Positions 1 through 8,429 of a stretch of 64,000 nt of DNA are shown piece by piece (position 1 is the first letter of the stretch; each line of letters starts with the position of its first letter). Under the pieces are notes generated by a model. It made no database searches. It was given only the letters and a program-made list of their open reading frames with translations, and was not told where the DNA came from. Both the position numbers and the translations under genes were made by a program. The stretch covers positions 124,001 through 188,000 of the forward strand of contig NZ_KZ679043.1 in the NCBI RefSeq assembly GCF_003024195.1, written 5' to 3'. The stretch is from Streptomyces dioscori (GTDB lineage: Bacteria; Actinomycetota; Actinomycetes; Streptomycetales; Streptomycetaceae).

Positions 1-159
1 TCCGGTGCCTTCATGGTGCTGGCCAGCCCGCTGGGCTTCTGGGCCGGCATGGTGATCGTCGTCCTCGGCGGCGTGGTCGGCATGGCGATGCGCGCGGCGG
101 GCCTCGGCCAGCAGAAGAACGCGCACCCCACCCACCAGGTGGCGTCGGCCGAGAGCTGA
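1..159 (+). CDS. C-terminal fragment of a small membrane protein (HGxxPAAW-like)
   Basis: The frame is open from the window edge to TGA at 157-159, giving the last 52 residues of a protein whose start lies outside. The visible part begins Ser-Gly-Ala-Phe and holds one hydrophobic segment (WAGMVIVVLGGVVGMAM, about residues 14-30), then a short polar tail ending ASAES. In Streptomyces a small HGxxPAAW-family membrane protein commonly lies just upstream of the DUF2752 gene in the trp region. The size, single visible membrane segment and position fit, but the diagnostic N-terminal motif is not in the window, so the name rests on context. Confidence 0.55.
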   Translation, partial: SGAFMVLASPLGFWAGMVIVVLGGVVGMAMRAAGLGQQKNAHPTHQVASAES

Positions 160-257
160 CCCCGGCGCACTGCCCAGGAGGCGGGTCCGGCTCGTGGAGC
201 GCCGGGACCGCCTCCCGCCATGTGCGGCCCGCACTCCGGCGCGGCACAATACGACGC

Positions 258-716
258 GTGAACCCCGAATCCCAGAGGGTGACGCCCGCTCCCGGGTCCG
301 CTCCCGGATCCGCAGCCGTGGCCGCGGTACGGCGGCTCGCCGTGCCCGGCGGGATCCTCCTGGCCGTCGCCGCGGCCTTCGCGTACGTGGCGGCCGTCGA
401 CCCGAACGAACCCGGCCACTACCCCGCCTGCCCCCTGCTCCGCCACACGGGCCTGTACTGCCCCGGCTGCGGAGGACTGCGCAGCGCCCACGCCGTCGTG
501 CACGGGGATCTCGGGGCGGCCCTGGGGGCCAACGCGCTCGCCGTGCTCGGCTATCTGGTCTTCGCCGTGCTGTGGACCGTCTGGGTGGTCCGCACGGCCC
601 GCGGCCGCCCGATGCGCGTCGATCCCGGGCCGCCCCTGCTGTGGAGTCTGGGCGCGTTGTTGCTGGTCTTCACCGTTGTCCGGAACCTGCCGTTCGGTGG
701 CTGGCTGCACCCTTGA
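258..716 (+). CDS. DUF2752 family integral membrane protein
   Basis: A 152-residue membrane protein. Its signature is a cysteine motif near residue 65 (LYCPGCGGLRSAH) preceded by CPLLRHTG, as in DUF2752 proteins, whose role is unknown. Hydrophobic segments lie near residues 25-50, 85-105 and 125-145. I chose GTG at 258 over an in-frame ATG at 222 because the 12 extra residues are a basic stretch unlike the family start, and no good ribosome site precedes either. CACAAT at 245-250 ends 7 bases before the GTG, so a leaderless transcript is possible. The gene lies between the upstream small membrane gene and trpC; a function in tryptophan synthesis is not shown. Confidence 0.75.
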   Translation: MNPESQRVTPAPGSAPGSAAVAAVRRLAVPGGILLAVAAAFAYVAAVDPNEPGHYPACPLLRHTGLYCPGCGGLRSAHAVVHGDLGAALGANALAVLGYLVFAVLWTVWVVRTARGRPMRVDPGPPLLWSLGALLLVFTVVRNLPFGGWLHP

Positions 717-843
717 TCAATCAGGGAACGTCCAGGTAGTGGGACCGGCGTCAACCGGATGTGAGGCCGACGCCCTCCTCCGGATACCATCGCAGTGACC
801 ACCGGTTTCGTCCGATGCGACAGAACCCCGGTCGACAGCAGAA

Positions 844-894
844 GCGCTTCAACCGCCACAACGCTTCAACCGCCACACCGCCTCAACCGTTCAC
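844..894 (+). repeat. Three tandem 17-bp repeats in the trpC leader
   Basis: Units at 844-860, 861-877 and 878-894. The first two differ only at the first base and read NCGCTTCAACCGCCACA; the third is diverged (CCGCCTCAACCGTTCAC). The array ends 22 bases before the trpC start, just upstream of its ribosome site, so it is probably within the 5' untranslated region or promoter. A role in binding a regulator is inference. Confidence 0.8.
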
Positions 895-916
895 CGTCTG
901 GAAGGGGGCCGCTCGC

Positions 917-1726
917 GTGAGTGTGCTCGACGAGATCATCGACGGAGTCCGTGCCGACCTCGCGGAACGGCAGGCGCGCGTCAGCCTCGACGAGCTCAAG
1001 GAGCGCGCCGCGAAGGCTCAGCCTGCCAAGGACGGTGTCGCGGCCCTGCGCGGCGACGGCGTCAAGGTCATCTGCGAGGTCAAGCGCTCCAGCCCGTCCA
1101 AGGGTGCCCTCGCCGCGATCGCCGACCCCGCGGCCCTCGCCGCGGACTACGAGGCCGGCGGCGCGGCCGTCATCTCCGTGCTCACCGAGCAGCGCCGCTT
1201 CGGCGGCTCGCTCGCCGATCTGGAGGCCGTCCGCGCCCGGGTCGACATCCCGGTGCTGCGCAAGGACTTCATCGTCACGTCGTACCAGCTGTGGGAGGCC
1301 CGCGCGTACGGGGCCGACCTCGCGCTGCTCATCGTGGCCGCCCTCGACCAGCCCGCCCTGGAGTCCCTCATCGAGCGCGCCGAGTCCATCGGGCTCACCC
1401 CGCTCGTCGAGGTCCACGACGAGGACGAGATCGACCGGGCGGTGGACGCCGGGGCGAAGGTCATCGGCGTCAACGCGCGCAACCTCAAGGACCTCAAGGT
1501 CGACCGCGGCACCTTCGAGCGCATCGCGCCCGAGATCCCCGCGCACATCGTGAAGATCGCCGAGTCCGGGGTGCGCGGCCCGCACGACCTCATCGCCTAC
1601 GCCAACGCGGGCGCCGACGCCGTACTGGTCGGAGAGTCCCTGGTGACCGGCCGGGACCCGAAGACGGCCGTCTCCGATCTGGTCGCCGCGGGCGCGCATC
1701 CCGCGCTGCGGCACGGACGGGGCTGA
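917..1726 (+). CDS. trpC: Indole-3-glycerol phosphate synthase
   Basis: Converts the carboxyphenylamino-deoxyribulose phosphate to indole-3-glycerol phosphate, the penultimate step of tryptophan synthesis, in the cytoplasm. The product is 269 residues, the usual size of a monofunctional TrpC. The (beta/alpha)8 landmarks are present: CEVKRSSPSKG with E54 and K56, the general-acid lysine in VLRKDF (K116), the base in PLVEVH (E165), and phosphate-binding ends NARNLK and GESLV. An upstream in-frame ATG at 761 would add 52 unrelated residues; GTG at 917 is preceded by GGAAGGGGG at 900-908 and matches the normal family start (VSVLDEI). It is followed by trpM, trpB and trpA in the same direction. 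Confidence 0.96.
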   Translation: MSVLDEIIDGVRADLAERQARVSLDELKERAAKAQPAKDGVAALRGDGVKVICEVKRSSPSKGALAAIADPAALAADYEAGGAAVISVLTEQRRFGGSLADLEAVRARVDIPVLRKDFIVTSYQLWEARAYGADLALLIVAALDQPALESLIERAESIGLTPLVEVHDEDEIDRAVDAGAKVIGVNARNLKDLKVDRGTFERIAPEIPAHIVKIAESGVRGPHDLIAYANAGADAVLVGESLVTGRDPKTAVSDLVAAGAHPALRHGRG

Positions 1727-1735
1727 CCTCTCCCG

Positions 1736-1999
1736 ATGAGCGCCGGCCGTACCCTCGCCGCGACCCGCCGTCCGGGCTCCCGCCCCGACGGCGGTCCGGC
1801 GTGCGTCCGGCCTGGCGCCGCGGGACTCCCGGCGGCTGCCGGCCCCTACGCGCGGCTCGCCCGCGGCTGCCGTCCGCGCGGCTGCCGGGCGCCTGCGCGG
1901 CGTGTGCACGGGCGTCGGGTGCGGTATGTCATCGGCGATGAGCCGGGTCAAGTGAATGGCATGCGATGGCGTCGGCGCGTGTCACCTGCGGTGAGCTGA
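1736..1999 (+). CDS. trpM: TrpM-like small protein (tryptophan biosynthesis modulator)
   Basis: An 87-residue, Arg/Pro/Gly-rich protein between trpC and trpB, starting 9 bases after the trpC stop. The C-terminal half carries the segment I associate with Streptomyces TrpM: ARGCRPRGCRAPARRV followed by RVRYVIGDEPGQVNG. TrpM is described as a small modulator of tryptophan metabolism; no catalytic domain is visible. The N-terminal 35 residues look like ordinary GC-rich sequence, and known TrpM proteins are shorter (about 60 residues), so the true start may be inside this frame. ATG 1736 is the first candidate but has no clear Shine-Dalgarno. Identification relies on remembered sequence and gene order. 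Confidence 0.65.
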   Translation: MSAGRTLAATRRPGSRPDGGPACVRPGAAGLPAAAGPYARLARGCRPRGCRAPARRVHGRRVRYVIGDEPGQVNGMRWRRRVSPAVS

Positions 2000-2060
2000 A
2001 CCTCGGCCAAGTACCCCGCTGAAGCCCGGTTATCGACCTGCGGGCCGGTGGGGGCTGGTC

Positions 2061-2080
2061 GCGCAGTTCCCCGCGCCCCT
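2061..2080 (+). repeat. Intergenic repeat core copy (trpM-trpB gap)
   Basis: A perfect copy of the 20-bp core GCGCAGTTCCCCGCGCCCCT that recurs through the window, here preceded by the usual CCGGTGGGGG lead-in at 2045-2054. It lies in the 171-base gap between trpM and trpB, with both genes in the same direction. Confidence 0.9.
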
Positions 2081-2170
2081 TCGGGGGCGCTGCCTCAGCG
2101 AAGGTGACATGCGATCCACGTGACCCCATTCCTTCCCATCCCGGGGCCGACGCCCCTGTGAGGTATCCGC

Positions 2171-3459
<1,289 letters not shown>

Positions 3460-3463
<4 letters not shown>

Positions 3464-4275
3464 GCGGCAACGTACAGCTGTTGAGTGACACCCTCGCCGG
3501 GGCCAAGGCGGCAGGCCGGTCCGCGCTGATCGCGTACCTGCCGGCCGGCTTTCCGACCGTGGACGGCGGTATCGCGGCGATCAAGGCCGTCTTCGAGGGG
3601 GGCGCGGACGTCGTCGAGGTCGGGCTGCCGCACAGCGACCCGGTCCTGGACGGACCCGTCATCCAGACCGCCGACGACATCGCCCTGCGCGGCGGTGTCA
3701 AGATCGCCGACGTGATGCGCACGGTCCGCGAGGCGTACGAGGCGACCGGCAAGCCCGTCCTCGTGATGACGTACTGGAACCCCATCGACCGCTACGGCGT
3801 CGAGCGTTTCACCGCCGAGCTGGCCGAGGCGGGCGGCGCCGGGTGCATCCTGCCCGACCTGCCCGTCCAGGAGTCGGCGCTGTGGAGGGAGCACGCGGAG
3901 AAGCACGGCCTCGCGACCGTCTTCGTCGTCGCGCCCAGCAGCAAGGACGCCCGCCTCGCCGACATCACCGCGGCCGGTTCCGGCTTCGTGTACGCGGCCT
4001 CGCTGATGGGCGTCACCGGTACCCGCGCGTCCGTGGGCGCCCAGGCGCAGGAACTCGTCCGGCGCACCAAGGCCACCACCGACCTCCCGGTCTGTGTCGG
4101 CCTCGGCGTCTCGAACGCCGTACAGGCACGCGAGGTCGCCGGCTTCGCCGACGGCGTCATCGTCGGATCGGCCTTCGTGAAGCTGATGCTGGACGCCCCC
4201 GACGAGAGGGCGGGCCTGGACGCGGTACGCGCGCTCGCCGCCGACCTCGCCGAGGGCGTACGCGGCGCGGTGTAG
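3460..4275 (+). CDS. trpA: Tryptophan synthase alpha subunit
   Basis: Cleaves indole-3-glycerol phosphate to indole and glyceraldehyde-3-phosphate; the indole passes to TrpB. 271 residues, normal for the family. Both catalytic acids are visible in VEVGLPHSDPVLDGP: E53 and D64. Further landmarks are MTYWNPIDRYG and the phosphate-binding glycines in GLGVSNAVQA and GVIVGSAFVK. GTG at 3460 overlaps the trpB stop (GTGA), so translation is coupled. A strong hairpin 50 bases downstream (4325-4351) ends the trp unit. Confidence 0.97.
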
Positions 4276-4324
4276 CCACACGATGTGATGAACGGTTTGC
4301 TCACTCGAACGGGTGGACCTGGGG

Positions 4325-4351
4325 CCGGGGAGGCGCGGTGCGCCTCCCCGG
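4325..4351 (+). terminator. Hairpin after trpA
   Basis: Perfect 11-bp stem: CCGGGGAGGCG (4325-4335) pairs with CGCCTCCCCGG (4341-4351) around a 5-base loop. Only a few T residues follow, as is usual for Streptomyces terminators. It ends 15 bases before the start of the next gene. Confidence 0.75.
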
Positions 4352-4366
4352 TTCGTTCTGCGGGAT

Positions 4367-5143
4367 GTGAGCGAGAAGAACCGTGAGGGAAAGCGCACCG
4401 CCCGCGAGCGGCTGGCGGAAGAGCGAGACAAGCAGAAGAAGTCCGACAAGCGCCGCCGGGTGCTGGTCGTGGGCGGCGCGATCGTCTGCGTACTGGCCCT
4501 GGCCGGGGTGGTCGGCGTCCTCGCCGCGAACTCGGGCGACGACAAGGCGGACACCGAGGCGGGCCCGCTGACGGCTCCCTCGGGGGCGAACGGCGACGAC
4601 AGCCTCGCCATCCCCGTCGGCAAGGAGAGCGCGAGGTCGACCCTCACCGTGTGGGAGGACTTCCGCTGCCCGGCCTGCAAGAGCTTCGAGGACGGGTACC
4701 GCTCGACGGTCCATGAGCTGACGGAGTCCGGACAGCTGAAGGTCGAGTACCACCTGGCGACCCTGATCGACGGGAACATGCGGGGCAGCGGCTCCCTGCG
4801 CGCCGCCAACGCCGCCGCGTGCGCCCAGGACGCCGGGAAGTTCCCCGCGTACCACGACGTGCTGTTCGAGAACCAGCCCGCCGAGACGGACGACGCGTAC
4901 GCGAAGAACAGCAAGCTGATCGAGCTGGCCGGCAAGGTCGACGGACTCACCACCGGCACGTTCGAGAAGTGCGTCGAGGGCGGCACGCACGACAGCTGGG
5001 TCGCCAAGTCCCACCAGGCCTTCCAGGGCGGCGGCTTCAGCGGCACCCCGACGGTCCTGCTGAACGGGAAGAACATCTACCAGGACCAGACGATGACCCC
5101 GGCCAAGCTCAAGCAGCTGGTGCAGCAGGCCGACAAGGCGTGA
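4367..5143 (+). CDS. Membrane-anchored DsbA/thioredoxin-fold protein
   Basis: A 258-residue protein with a highly basic N-terminal cytoplasmic part (residues 1-31), one membrane helix (about 32-54), a linker and an extracytoplasmic thioredoxin-fold domain. The redox motif is CPAC (C101, C104) in WEDFRCPACKSFE; the cis-proline loop is GFSGTPTVLLNGK near the C-terminus. This is the DsbA/DSBA-like family (Thioredoxin_4) that handles disulfides in exported proteins. GTG at 4367 gives the common family start VSEKNREGKR and has GCGGGA just upstream; an in-frame ATG at 4313 would lie before the trpA terminator hairpin and is rejected. Substrates cannot be told from sequence. Confidence 0.9.
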   Translation: MSEKNREGKRTARERLAEERDKQKKSDKRRRVLVVGGAIVCVLALAGVVGVLAANSGDDKADTEAGPLTAPSGANGDDSLAIPVGKESARSTLTVWEDFRCPACKSFEDGYRSTVHELTESGQLKVEYHLATLIDGNMRGSGSLRAANAAACAQDAGKFPAYHDVLFENQPAETDDAYAKNSKLIELAGKVDGLTTGTFEKCVEGGTHDSWVAKSHQAFQGGGFSGTPTVLLNGKNIYQDQTMTPAKLKQLVQQADKA

Positions 5144-5253
5144 GCCCGGAGCGGGGCCCTCCGCCGGACAGGGTCCCGCCCGGTCTCGTTATGGACCCGT
5201 AGCCCGAGCGGGTTGCCGTACGTGCCGCCCGGCAGGGTAGCGTCGACCCCGCC

Positions 5254-6297
5254 ATGGAATTTGCCTATATCCCCAGTCCTTCGCGCGGTGTGCTGCACCT
5301 CGGCCCCATTCCGCTGCGTGGCTACGCGTTCTGCATCATCATCGGCGTCTTCGTAGCCGTCTGGCTCGGCAACAAGCGCTGGGTCGCGCGCGGGGGCCGG
5401 CCAGGCACCGTGGCGGACATCGCCGTGTGGGCCGTGCCGTTCGGCCTCGTCGGCGGGCGTTTGTACCACGTCATCACCGACTACCAGCTGTACTTCAGCG
5501 AGGGTCAGGACTGGGTCGACGCCTTCAAGATCTGGGAGGGCGGCCTCGGTATCTGGGGGGCCATCGCGTTCGGCGCGGTGGGTGCCTGGATCGGCTGCCG
5601 CCGCCGTGGCATCCCGCTGCCGGCCTGGGCCGACGCCCTCGCCCCCGGCATCGCCCTCGCGCAGGCCATCGGCCGCTGGGGCAACTGGTTCAACCAGGAG
5701 CTGTACGGGCGCGAGACCGATCTGCCCTGGGCGCTGCACATCACGTCCGTGACGGACGGCCGCGAGCCCGGCTACTACCACCCGACGTTCCTGTACGAGT
5801 CGCTGTGGTGCATCGGTGTCGCGGTCCTCGTCATCTGGGCCGACCGGCGCTTCAAGCTCGGCCACGGCCGCGCCTTCGCGCTGTACGTCGCCGCGTACTG
5901 CGTAGGCCGCTTCTGGATCGAGTACATGCGTGTCGACGAGGCCCACCACTTCCTGGGACTCCGTCTGAACGGCTGGACCTCGATCGTCGTCTTCGTCCTC
6001 GCCGTGCTCTACATCGTGCTGTCGGCGCGACGCAGGCCGGGCCGCGAGGAGGTCGTCGAACCGGCCGCCCCGGACGACGACACGGACGAGGACGGCGCCG
6101 CGGTGGACCTGGACAAGAAGTCCGGGGACGAGAAGTCCGAGGACGGCGCCGAGGCAGAGCCCGCCGACTCGGCCGAGGAGAAGCAAAAGACCAAGGTGGA
6201 CGTTAAGGCGGAAGCCACGGACGAAGCCGAGGCAGCGGACAAGACAGCGGACAAGGTGGAGGAGAAGGACGAGGCCGGGTCGGCCAAGAAGTCCTGA
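5254..6297 (+). CDS. lgt: Prolipoprotein diacylglyceryl transferase
   Basis: Transfers diacylglycerol from phosphatidylglycerol to the lipobox cysteine of prelipoproteins, the first step of lipoprotein maturation. The Lgt signature GRWGNWFNQELYGRETDLPW is intact, with several hydrophobic segments and the conserved GGRLYHVITDY region. The core ends near residue 260; residues about 262-347 form a hydrophilic tail made almost entirely of D, E, K, A and S, longer than in most bacterial Lgt but of a kind seen in actinobacteria. Several clients are encoded here (chitosanase, livK product, 61235-61666). A 23-bp hairpin follows immediately. Confidence 0.96.
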   Translation: MEFAYIPSPSRGVLHLGPIPLRGYAFCIIIGVFVAVWLGNKRWVARGGRPGTVADIAVWAVPFGLVGGRLYHVITDYQLYFSEGQDWVDAFKIWEGGLGIWGAIAFGAVGAWIGCRRRGIPLPAWADALAPGIALAQAIGRWGNWFNQELYGRETDLPWALHITSVTDGREPGYYHPTFLYESLWCIGVAVLVIWADRRFKLGHGRAFALYVAAYCVGRFWIEYMRVDEAHHFLGLRLNGWTSIVVFVLAVLYIVLSARRRPGREEVVEPAAPDDDTDEDGAAVDLDKKSGDEKSEDGAEAEPADSAEEKQKTKVDVKAEATDEAEAADKTADKVEEKDEAGSAKKS

Positions 6298-6304
6298 CCT
6301 CCGC

Positions 6305-6358
6305 GGGTACGTGGAAGGGGGCGCCCCGAGTTACGGGGGCGCCCCCTTCCACGTACCC
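6305..6358. terminator. Bidirectional terminator between lgt and the minus-strand operon
   Basis: Perfect 23-bp inverted repeat: 6305-6327 pairs with 6336-6358 around an 8-base loop. It lies 7 bases after the lgt stop and 8 bases before the end of the convergent CoA-lyase gene, so it can serve both transcripts. Confidence 0.9.
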
Positions 6359-6366
6359 GGCGGTCT

Positions 6367-7206
6367 TCAGAGGCGGCGGGCCAGCGCCAGTGTGCGGTGT
6401 GCCCCCGCCACCACCGCCGTGTCGATGAAGCGGCCGTCGGGGAGGGCCTGGGCGCCGGGGTGGGTGGCCGCCGCACCGAGGATCGTCTCGGCCGTTTCGA
6501 TCTCCTCCGGGGTCGGGAGGTAGGCGGCCTCGATCACCGGGAGCTGACGGGGGTGGATGGCCGCGCGGCCGAAGAAGCCCAGGTCACGGCCGTGGGCGCA
6601 GGACGCGGCCAGGCCCGCGAGGTCGCGTACGTCGGGGTGGACGGACTGGGGCGGTGGGGCGAGGCCCGCCGCGCGGGCGGCCACGACGACTCGGGAGCGC
6701 GGCCAGTCGAGGCCCGCGTCGGCACGTACGCCCAGGTCGGCCCGTAGATCGGTCTCACCGAGCGCGATGCCGTGCAGGGCGGGATGGGCCGTGGCGATGG
6801 CGAAGGCGTGCTCGACGGCCAGGGCCGATTCCAGGAGGGCGTACAGAGGGAGGCCCGGGACGAGTTCCGTCGTACGCAGGATCTCGGTGGGGGAGGAGAC
6901 CTTCGGCAGGCGCAGGCCCGCGAGGGTGCCGAGCGCGGCCGGGGTGCGCAGGGCGTGCAGGTCGGCGGTGTACTCCGGGCCGTCCAGGGCGTTGACGCGG
7001 ACGTGCACCGGGACCGGGGGCGGCTCGGTGAGGAGGTCGGCGGTGGCGGCGCGGGCGTACTCCTTGCGGTCGGGGGCGACCGCGTCCTCCAGGTCCACGA
7101 CGACCACGTCGGCCCCGGCGGCCAGCGCCTTCGTCACCGTGTCGGGGCGGTCGCCGGGGACGTACAGCCAGGTGAGCGGGGCCTCTGTCCTGACCTGTGT
7201 GGTCAC
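6367..7206 (-). CDS. CitE-like CoA-ester lyase (HpcH/HpaI family)
   Basis: 279 residues, a TIM-barrel lyase of the citrate lyase beta / malyl-CoA lyase-like group. Visible are the N-terminal WLYVPGDRPD, the VDLEDAVAPDRK strand, the RLPKVSS segment, the metal-ligand glutamate in YALLESALAV and aspartate in ALGETDLRADLG. Such enzymes cleave or form C-C bonds in CoA esters such as malyl-, citramalyl- or beta-methylmalyl-CoA. GTG at 7206 overlaps the stop of the CoA-transferase gene by 4 bases, so it is translated as the last gene of the six-gene operon. The partner CoA-transferase may supply its thioester. The actual substrate is unknown. Confidence 0.88.
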   Translation of the reverse strand: MTTQVRTEAPLTWLYVPGDRPDTVTKALAAGADVVVVDLEDAVAPDRKEYARAATADLLTEPPPVPVHVRVNALDGPEYTADLHALRTPAALGTLAGLRLPKVSSPTEILRTTELVPGLPLYALLESALAVEHAFAIATAHPALHGIALGETDLRADLGVRADAGLDWPRSRVVVAARAAGLAPPPQSVHPDVRDLAGLAASCAHGRDLGFFGRAAIHPRQLPVIEAAYLPTPEEIETAETILGAAATHPGAQALPDGRFIDTAVVAGAHRTLALARRL

Positions 7207-8429
7207 AGGGCGCCCTCCGCCCGGAGCTTGCCGATCTCGTCGTCGGTCAGGCCGAGTTCGGTGAGGACCGCGTCCGTGTCGGCGCCGTGCGGGCGGCCGG
7301 CCCAGCGGATTCCGCCGGGGGTGTCGGTGAGGCGGAAGAGGACGTTCTGCATGCGCAGCGGGCCGAGTTCGGGATCGTCGACGGTGGTGATCGAGTCGAG
7401 GGCCGTGTACTGCGGGTCCTCCATGACGTCGCGTACGTCCTGGACGGGGGCCACCGCCGCCTCCGCCTTCTCGAAGGCGTCGATGACGTCGGCGCGGGTG
7501 TGCCGGGCGATCCACGAGCCGACCGCCTCGTCGAGGACGTCGTTGTGGCGGGCCCGGTCCGCGCCCGTCGCGAACCACGGTTCGGTGATCAGTTCGGGGC
7601 GGCCGACCAGGCGCATCACGCGTTCCGCGACCGACTGGGCCGAGGTGGAGACGGCGACCCAGGTGCCGTCGGCGGTGCGGTAGGTGTTGCGCGGCGCGTT
7701 GTTCTGCGAGCGGTTGCCGGTACGGGCCTGGATGTGGCCCAACTGGTCGTACCAGAGCGGCTGCGGGCCCAGCACCGTGAGGATCGGTTCGATGATCGCC
7801 ATGTCCACGACCTGCCCGCGGCCCGTGCGGTCGCGCGCCGCCAGGGCCGTCATCACCGCGTACGCCGTGGCCAGGCCCGCGATCGAGTCGGCGAGGCCGA
7901 AGGGCGGCAGGACCGGCGGGGCGTCGGGTTCACCGGTGATCGCGGCGAACCCGCTCATCGCCTCGGCGAGCGTGCCGAAGCCGGGGCGGCGGGAGTACGG
8001 CCCGAACTGGCCGAAGCCGGTGACCCGGGCGAGGACGAGACGGGGGTTCGCCGCTGACAGCTCCTCCCAGCCGAGGTCCCACTTCTCCAGCGTGCCCGGC
8101 CGGAAGTTCTCGATGATCACGTCGGTGGAGGCCGCGAGGCGCAGCAGGGTGTCGCGTCCGCCGTACGTGGAGAGGTCCAGGGTCATCGTGCGTTTGTTGC
8201 GGCCGAGGAGTTTCCACCAGAGGCCGATGCCGTCCTTCGACGGGCCGTGGCCGCGGGACGGATCCGGTCTGCGGGGGTGCTCGACCTTGACGACCTCCGC
8301 GCCGAAGTCGCCGAGCATCGTCGCGGCGAGGGGGCCGGCGAAGAGGGTGGCCAGGTCGAGGACGCGGAGGCCGTCGAGGGGCGCCGCCGGGGTGGTCGGG
8401 GTGATCGCACCGGGCATGGTGGGGGTCAT
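7203..8429 (-). CDS. CaiB/BaiF (class III) CoA-transferase
   Basis: 408 residues, the normal length. The N-terminal GLRVLDLATLFAGPLAAT, the IENFRPGTLEKWDLG motif and the active-site aspartate in FGLADSIAGLATAYAV (D181) are characteristic of class III CoA-transferases, interlocked dimers that move CoA between carboxylic acids through a mixed anhydride on that aspartate. The start overlaps the preceding ADP-ribosylglycohydrolase stop (ATGA, 8426-8429), and its stop overlaps the lyase start. A second ATG at 8417 is possible. Pairing with a CitE-like lyase suggests activation then cleavage of a hydroxy-dicarboxylic acid; why this is joined to four ADP-ribosylglycohydrolases is not clear. Confidence 0.9.
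   Translation of the reverse strand: MTPTMPGAITPTTPAAPLDGLRVLDLATLFAGPLAATMLGDFGAEVVKVEHPRRPDPSRGHGPSKDGIGLWWKLLGRNKRTMTLDLSTYGGRDTLLRLAASTDVIIENFRPGTLEKWDLGWEELSAANPRLVLARVTGFGQFGPYSRRPGFGTLAEAMSGFAAITGEPDAPPVLPPFGLADSIAGLATAYAVMTALAARDRTGRGQVVDMAIIEPILTVLGPQPLWYDQLGHIQARTGNRSQNNAPRNTYRTADGTWVAVSTSAQSVAERVMRLVGRPELITEPWFATGADRARHNDVLDEAVGSWIARHTRADVIDAFEKAEAAVAPVQDVRDVMEDPQYTALDSITTVDDPELGPLRMQNVLFRLTDTPGGIRWAGRPHGADTDAVLTELGLTDDEIGKLRAEGAL

Noticed and set aside
2..247. Minus-strand frame over the first 250 bases
   Set aside because: Pro/Arg-rich shadow of the truncated membrane gene and the following gap, without a ribosome site or domain.
717..916. Trp leader peptide and attenuator before trpC
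   Set aside because: No short frame with tandem TGG codons and no terminator-type hairpin; only the 17-bp tandem repeats are evident.
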